Source: an uncultured Desulfovibrio sp. (GTDB lineage: Bacteria; Desulfobacterota; Desulfovibrionia; Desulfovibrionales; Desulfovibrionaceae). Taken from it: 64,000 nucleotides of DNA. The translations under genes were made by a program, and so were the position numbers. Each line of letters opens with the position of its first letter. The stretch's first letter is position 1. The notes beneath the pieces were generated by a model, which was not told where the DNA came from, searched no databases, and worked only from the letters and a program-made list of their open reading frames with translations. The stretch covers positions 1 through 64,000 of the forward strand of contig UQJT01000006.1 of NCBI GenBank assembly GCA_900541395.1, read 5' to 3'. This document shows positions 61,025 through 64,000 of this stretch, one piece after another.

Positions 61025-63004
61025 ATGAAACCCGTCTATAAAGAAAAATATCCCCATCTGTTCGAGCCGATGTATGTCGGCAGGAACAAGGTCCGCTTCA
61101 ACAATCGTGTCCGCGTGGCGCCCATCGGCACCGGGGCGACCGGCGGCGGCGAGGACAGCGACGGCCGCATCAACACCTTCGGCATCGATTTCTGGATGCG
61201 CTTCATTCAAGGCGGCTTTTCTTCCGTGGCTCTGCCCATGGAAGTCCCTATCGACGGCAGCCATGAGCATTGCTTCAACCTGAACCCAAAAACCTGCAAT
61301 CAGATGAATTTCCAGCGTTTCCAGCGCGCCGTACATGCTTTTAACGGTCGAACCTTTGCGGAATTTATCCACGGCGGCCCCTACATGCGCGCAGGCTTCA
61401 AGAAAATATCCGCCGACGACGAACCGCACCTCGGCTCCCGAGCCGCCACCAGAGAAGACCTGGAAGAGGTGGCCCGTCTGTTCGGCGAATATGCCCACTG
61501 GGCGCAGATCGCCAATTTCGACGGCCTGATGCTACATTTTGCCCACGGCTGGCTGATCAATTATTTCCTTTCCCCGCTCACCAACCATCGTACCGACGAA
61601 TTCGGCGGTTCCGTCGAGAATCGCTGCCGTTTCCCCCTGATGATTCTCAAAGAAATACGTCGGGTCGTCGGCGACAGTTTGCTCATCGAACTGCGTCTGA
61701 ACGGCACTGACGGCGTGGAGGGCGGCATCACTCCGGAAGAGGCCGCCGAACAGGTGAAACTCTTCGAGCCCTATGTCGACATGGTGCATATTACCTGCGG
61801 GCACCGCATCGACGCCCTGACCCGTCCCAAACAGCACCCCTCCGGCTTCGACCCCGTGGCGCACAACGCCTGGGCCAGTGAAATCGTGAAGAAATCCGGC
61901 GTCACCATTCCCATCGGGGTTGTCGGCGGCATTTACAGCCCCGAAATCGCGGAAGCCGTACTGGCCAGAGGCCAGGCGGACTACGTGCTTATGGGCCGCT
62001 CGGCCATGGCCGATCCCGAGCTTGTCAAAAAAGCCCGGGAAGGACGCGAGGACGACATCCGCCCCTGTCTGCGCTGCAATTACTGCCTTGACCACGGACG
62101 TCGCGTCGCCATCTCCAAGGACCTCCATCTTTTGGACTATCCCAGCTATGACCGCACCTGCATGGTTAATCCCCTTCAGTTCCAGAGCGCCCAGAAACTG
62201 CGCATTCCTCCGGCCGAACGCGCTAAAAAGGTCGCCGTTATCGGCGGGGGCGTGGCCGGCATGAACGCGGCTTTAAGCTGTGCCGACCGAGGGCACAGCG
62301 TCGTCCTGTACGAAAAGACGGGCAGACTCGGCGGTCAGGCCCTTCTGTCCGACCCCATGTGGTTCAAAAAAGAAATGAAGCTGTTCCACGAATACCTGGA
62401 ACGCCAGGTCAAAAAACATCCGGCCATCACCGTGGTGTACCATACGACGGCCACGCGCGATATTGTGGAGGAAAACGACTTCGATGCCGTCATCGTGGCC
62501 GTGGGCGCGGCACAGATAGTGCCTCCCATTCCCGGCGTGGAAAAAGCCCTGATGTCCTTCGACGTGTTCGGCCATGAGGACAGGGTGGGCGGCAAGGTCG
62601 TCATTATCGGCGGCGGTGCCATCGGCGTGGAGCTGGGCATCCATCTGAACGGCCTGGGCCATGAGTCCACCATTGTGGAAATGGCCGGGAACCTTGCCGC
62701 CAAGACGGAACTCACCGAGCGCACGGCCTACATGATCCACCTTGAAAAAAACAAGGTGAAGACCATGGTCGATACCACCTGCACGGAGATCACCGACAAG
62801 GGAGTGTGGGTGGAAAACGCCGACGGCCGGCGCTTTCTGGAAGCGGATACCGTAATCATCGCCGTGGGCACCAAGCCTCTGGCAGAGGAACGCGATCAAT
62901 TCATCGACGCCGCCTTCGACGTCATCAATGTGGGTGACTGCGTCAACGCCTCCAGCATCGTCCATGCCGTGCATACCGGCTTCGACGCCGGTCTGACCCT
63001 GTAA
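61025..63004 (+). CDS. OYE/2,4-dienoyl-CoA-reductase-type FMN-FAD-[4Fe-4S] reductase, copy 2
   Basis: 659 residues, the same length as copy 1 and by eye about four residues in five identical. It starts MKPVYKEKYPHLFEPMY, against MKPVYKEKYPHLFEPLY in copy 1. Motifs are the same: HGWLINYFLSPLTNHRTDEFGG, CLRCNYC with the fourth Cys 25 residues on, GGGVAGMNAALSC and GGGAIGVELG. Notable differences from copy 1 lie in the barrel (LHFAHG versus LHYGHG) and in the later NAD(P) domain. This is a tandem duplication that is likely to have diverged in substrate. AGGAG ribosome site. Confidence 0.9.
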   Translation: MKPVYKEKYPHLFEPMYVGRNKVRFNNRVRVAPIGTGATGGGEDSDGRINTFGIDFWMRFIQGGFSSVALPMEVPIDGSHEHCFNLNPKTCNQMNFQRFQRAVHAFNGRTFAEFIHGGPYMRAGFKKISADDEPHLGSRAATREDLEEVARLFGEYAHWAQIANFDGLMLHFAHGWLINYFLSPLTNHRTDEFGGSVENRCRFPLMILKEIRRVVGDSLLIELRLNGTDGVEGGITPEEAAEQVKLFEPYVDMVHITCGHRIDALTRPKQHPSGFDPVAHNAWASEIVKKSGVTIPIGVVGGIYSPEIAEAVLARGQADYVLMGRSAMADPELVKKAREGREDDIRPCLRCNYCLDHGRRVAISKDLHLLDYPSYDRTCMVNPLQFQSAQKLRIPPAERAKKVAVIGGGVAGMNAALSCADRGHSVVLYEKTGRLGGQALLSDPMWFKKEMKLFHEYLERQVKKHPAITVVYHTTATRDIVEENDFDAVIVAVGAAQIVPPIPGVEKALMSFDVFGHEDRVGGKVVIIGGGAIGVELGIHLNGLGHESTIVEMAGNLAAKTELTERTAYMIHLEKNKVKTMVDTTCTEITDKGVWVENADGRRFLEADTVIIAVGTKPLAEERDQFIDAAFDVINVGDCVNASSIVHAVHTGFDAGLTL

Positions 63005-63149
63005 TCCCTTTCCCGCTTCCTCGGGGCAGACGCATAGTATGCGTCTGCCCCGGCTCGCTTGACGGCGGATGCCCTATCGGTCGCAACAGCGTGGCGCGGA
63101 AAGGCGGCGCCCCATCGCATCCGGACTTCGCGGCGGATTTGGCGGGCGC
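63005..63149. other. short convergent spacer after the reductase pair
   Basis: About 145 bases between the second reductase and the LysR gene on the opposite strand. No gene or clear terminator recognised. Confidence 0.5.
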
Positions 63150-64000
63150 TCACAAATGACAGGAAAAACGCGCCAGCAGATATTCCCAGAACAGACGTTC
63201 GATTTCGGAAAGCCCCGGCGCGTGCAACGCGAAGATGTCCGCCCGGGGGTCCACGTCCGGCAGCGGAATGGCGCGCTCCACAACAAGCTTTTCCAACACC
63301 CGGTAATCATGGCGAAACAGATGGCAGGGCTGGATGAAGACGGCCTCGTTCCTGATCACCAGGTCAAGGATGTCCTCTTTGTTCGCCAGCCGGAAAGAAG
63401 AGGCGAAATACGGCGCGTAGCGGCGCGATATCTGATCCCGCGCATCGGAATACCAGGCCAGATGCAGCAGCCTGAGATCGGCGGCCGTCAGTTCAAGCTT
63501 TGCCGTCAGCGCGTGGTTCGCCCCCAGAAACAGGCGGCGCTCGTCGGTGAACAGGTGCACGGCTTCCCAGCCCAGGGCGCAAGCCCGCTCGATCAGCTTT
63601 GAGCGGGGGGAGAGCGTGGTCAGGGCGATATTCGCACTGGAGGTCTTCAGCCGGTCGATGATGTCGTAATGCTGCGCGCCGTGGACGAAAATGGTGATCC
63701 TGGGGTGCAGCTTCTGGAAGGGGACAATGATGTTCGGCGTCAGATAACAGCTGATGATCGGCGTACAGGCAAGGTGGATTTCCCCTTCCGGCTCCGGCGC
63801 GGGGCCGCTTGCGTACCAGCCGCCGATCACCTCCAGAACGGCTTCGGCTTCGTGACGAATCCTTTCTCCCTCCGCCGTCAGGGATATTCCCCGGTTGGTG
63901 CGCTTGAACAGGGGCTTGCCCAGCTCCGTTTCCAGACTTTTCATCGCGGCGGACAGCGCGGGCTGCGAAATATGCAGGGTTTCCGCCGCTCTGCTGATGG
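63150..64000 (-). CDS. LysR-family regulator (copy 3, cut by the window end)
   Basis: About 280 residues are present; the N-terminus lies beyond the window. The read-through at the edge gives ISRAAETLHISQPALSAAMKSLE, the LysR recognition helix, so only the first residues are missing. The C-terminal half is parallel to the LysR at 56074 (FRHDYRVLEKLVVERAIPLPDVD and ERLFWEYLLARF). Its target probably lies to the right, outside the window; the reductases converge on it and have another LysR upstream. Confidence 0.9.
   Translation of the reverse strand, partial: ISRAAETLHISQPALSAAMKSLETELGKPLFKRTNRGISLTAEGERIRHEAEAVLEVIGGWYASGPAPEPEGEIHLACTPIISCYLTPNIIVPFQKLHPRITIFVHGAQHYDIIDRLKTSSANIALTTLSPRSKLIERACALGWEAVHLFTDERRLFLGANHALTAKLELTAADLRLLHLAWYSDARDQISRRYAPYFASSFRLANKEDILDLVIRNEAVFIQPCHLFRHDYRVLEKLVVERAIPLPDVDPRADIFALHAPGLSEIERLFWEYLLARFSCHL

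Overview
The window looks like one end of a contig from a member of the Desulfovibrionaceae, a GC-rich sulfate- or sulfite-reducing deltaproteobacterium. The evidence is a tetraheme cytochrome c3 and a c3-like paralogue, the set of small families otherwise known from Desulfovibrio loci DVU_1552-1558, an APS-reductase-like flavoprotein, and high GC with strong Shine-Dalgarno sites. No rRNA or tRNA gene was seen, so the genus is not fixed. Bases 7-53 are an Illumina Nextera P7 adapter, so the contig really ends here and base 1 is not biological.

Layout. (1) 0.3-4.4 kb, minus strand: cysS, an M48 protease with TPRs, hslV and a Fur-type regulator. (2) 4.6-13.3 kb: an AT-richer island between cysS and gltX. 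It holds an IS5-type transposase remnant, hsdM-hsdS-fic-hsdR (type I restriction-modification with an embedded self-inhibited Fic protein) and a decayed second hsdS cassette. (3) 13.4-36.4 kb: core genes. These are gltX, a DUF2156 protein, a MATE exporter, lysA, the ilvB-ilvN-ilvC operon, DUF465, yggT, a zinc-ribbon protein, a CorA-type transporter, an acidic repeat protein, two c3-type cytochromes, a PpiD-like chaperone, aconitase, a sigma-54 activator with a dead receiver domain, cheV and lpxI. (4) 36.5-47.4 kb: a tightly packed set of XdhC, AMP-ligase-like, radical SAM, C-GCAxxG-C-C and methyltransferase genes plus a small zinc-ribbon redox protein and an 808-residue flavin/Fe-S oxidoreductase. 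It is split by a MFS gene and a DUF4396 gene. By family knowledge this set goes with maturation of a molybdenum-containing aldehyde oxidoreductase. (5) 47.7-64 kb: an accessory block of cytoplasmic reductases and anion transporters under LysR control.

How region 5 may work. A five-gene minus-strand operon encodes an AprA-like flavoprotein, a GltD-like NAD(P)H/Fe-S oxidoreductase, a 2[4Fe-4S] ferredoxin, a second fumarate-reductase-like flavoprotein and an SLC13-type transporter. A LysR regulator diverges from it. Next come a second LysR gene, a divergent SLC13-type transporter and two tandem 659-residue old-yellow-enzyme/dienoyl-CoA-reductase-type enzymes. A third LysR gene runs off the window. 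The repeated pattern of LysR, anion importer and flavin reductase suggests import of small organic anions and their use as electron acceptors. The substrates cannot be read from the sequence. This block is the best candidate for an undescribed system here.
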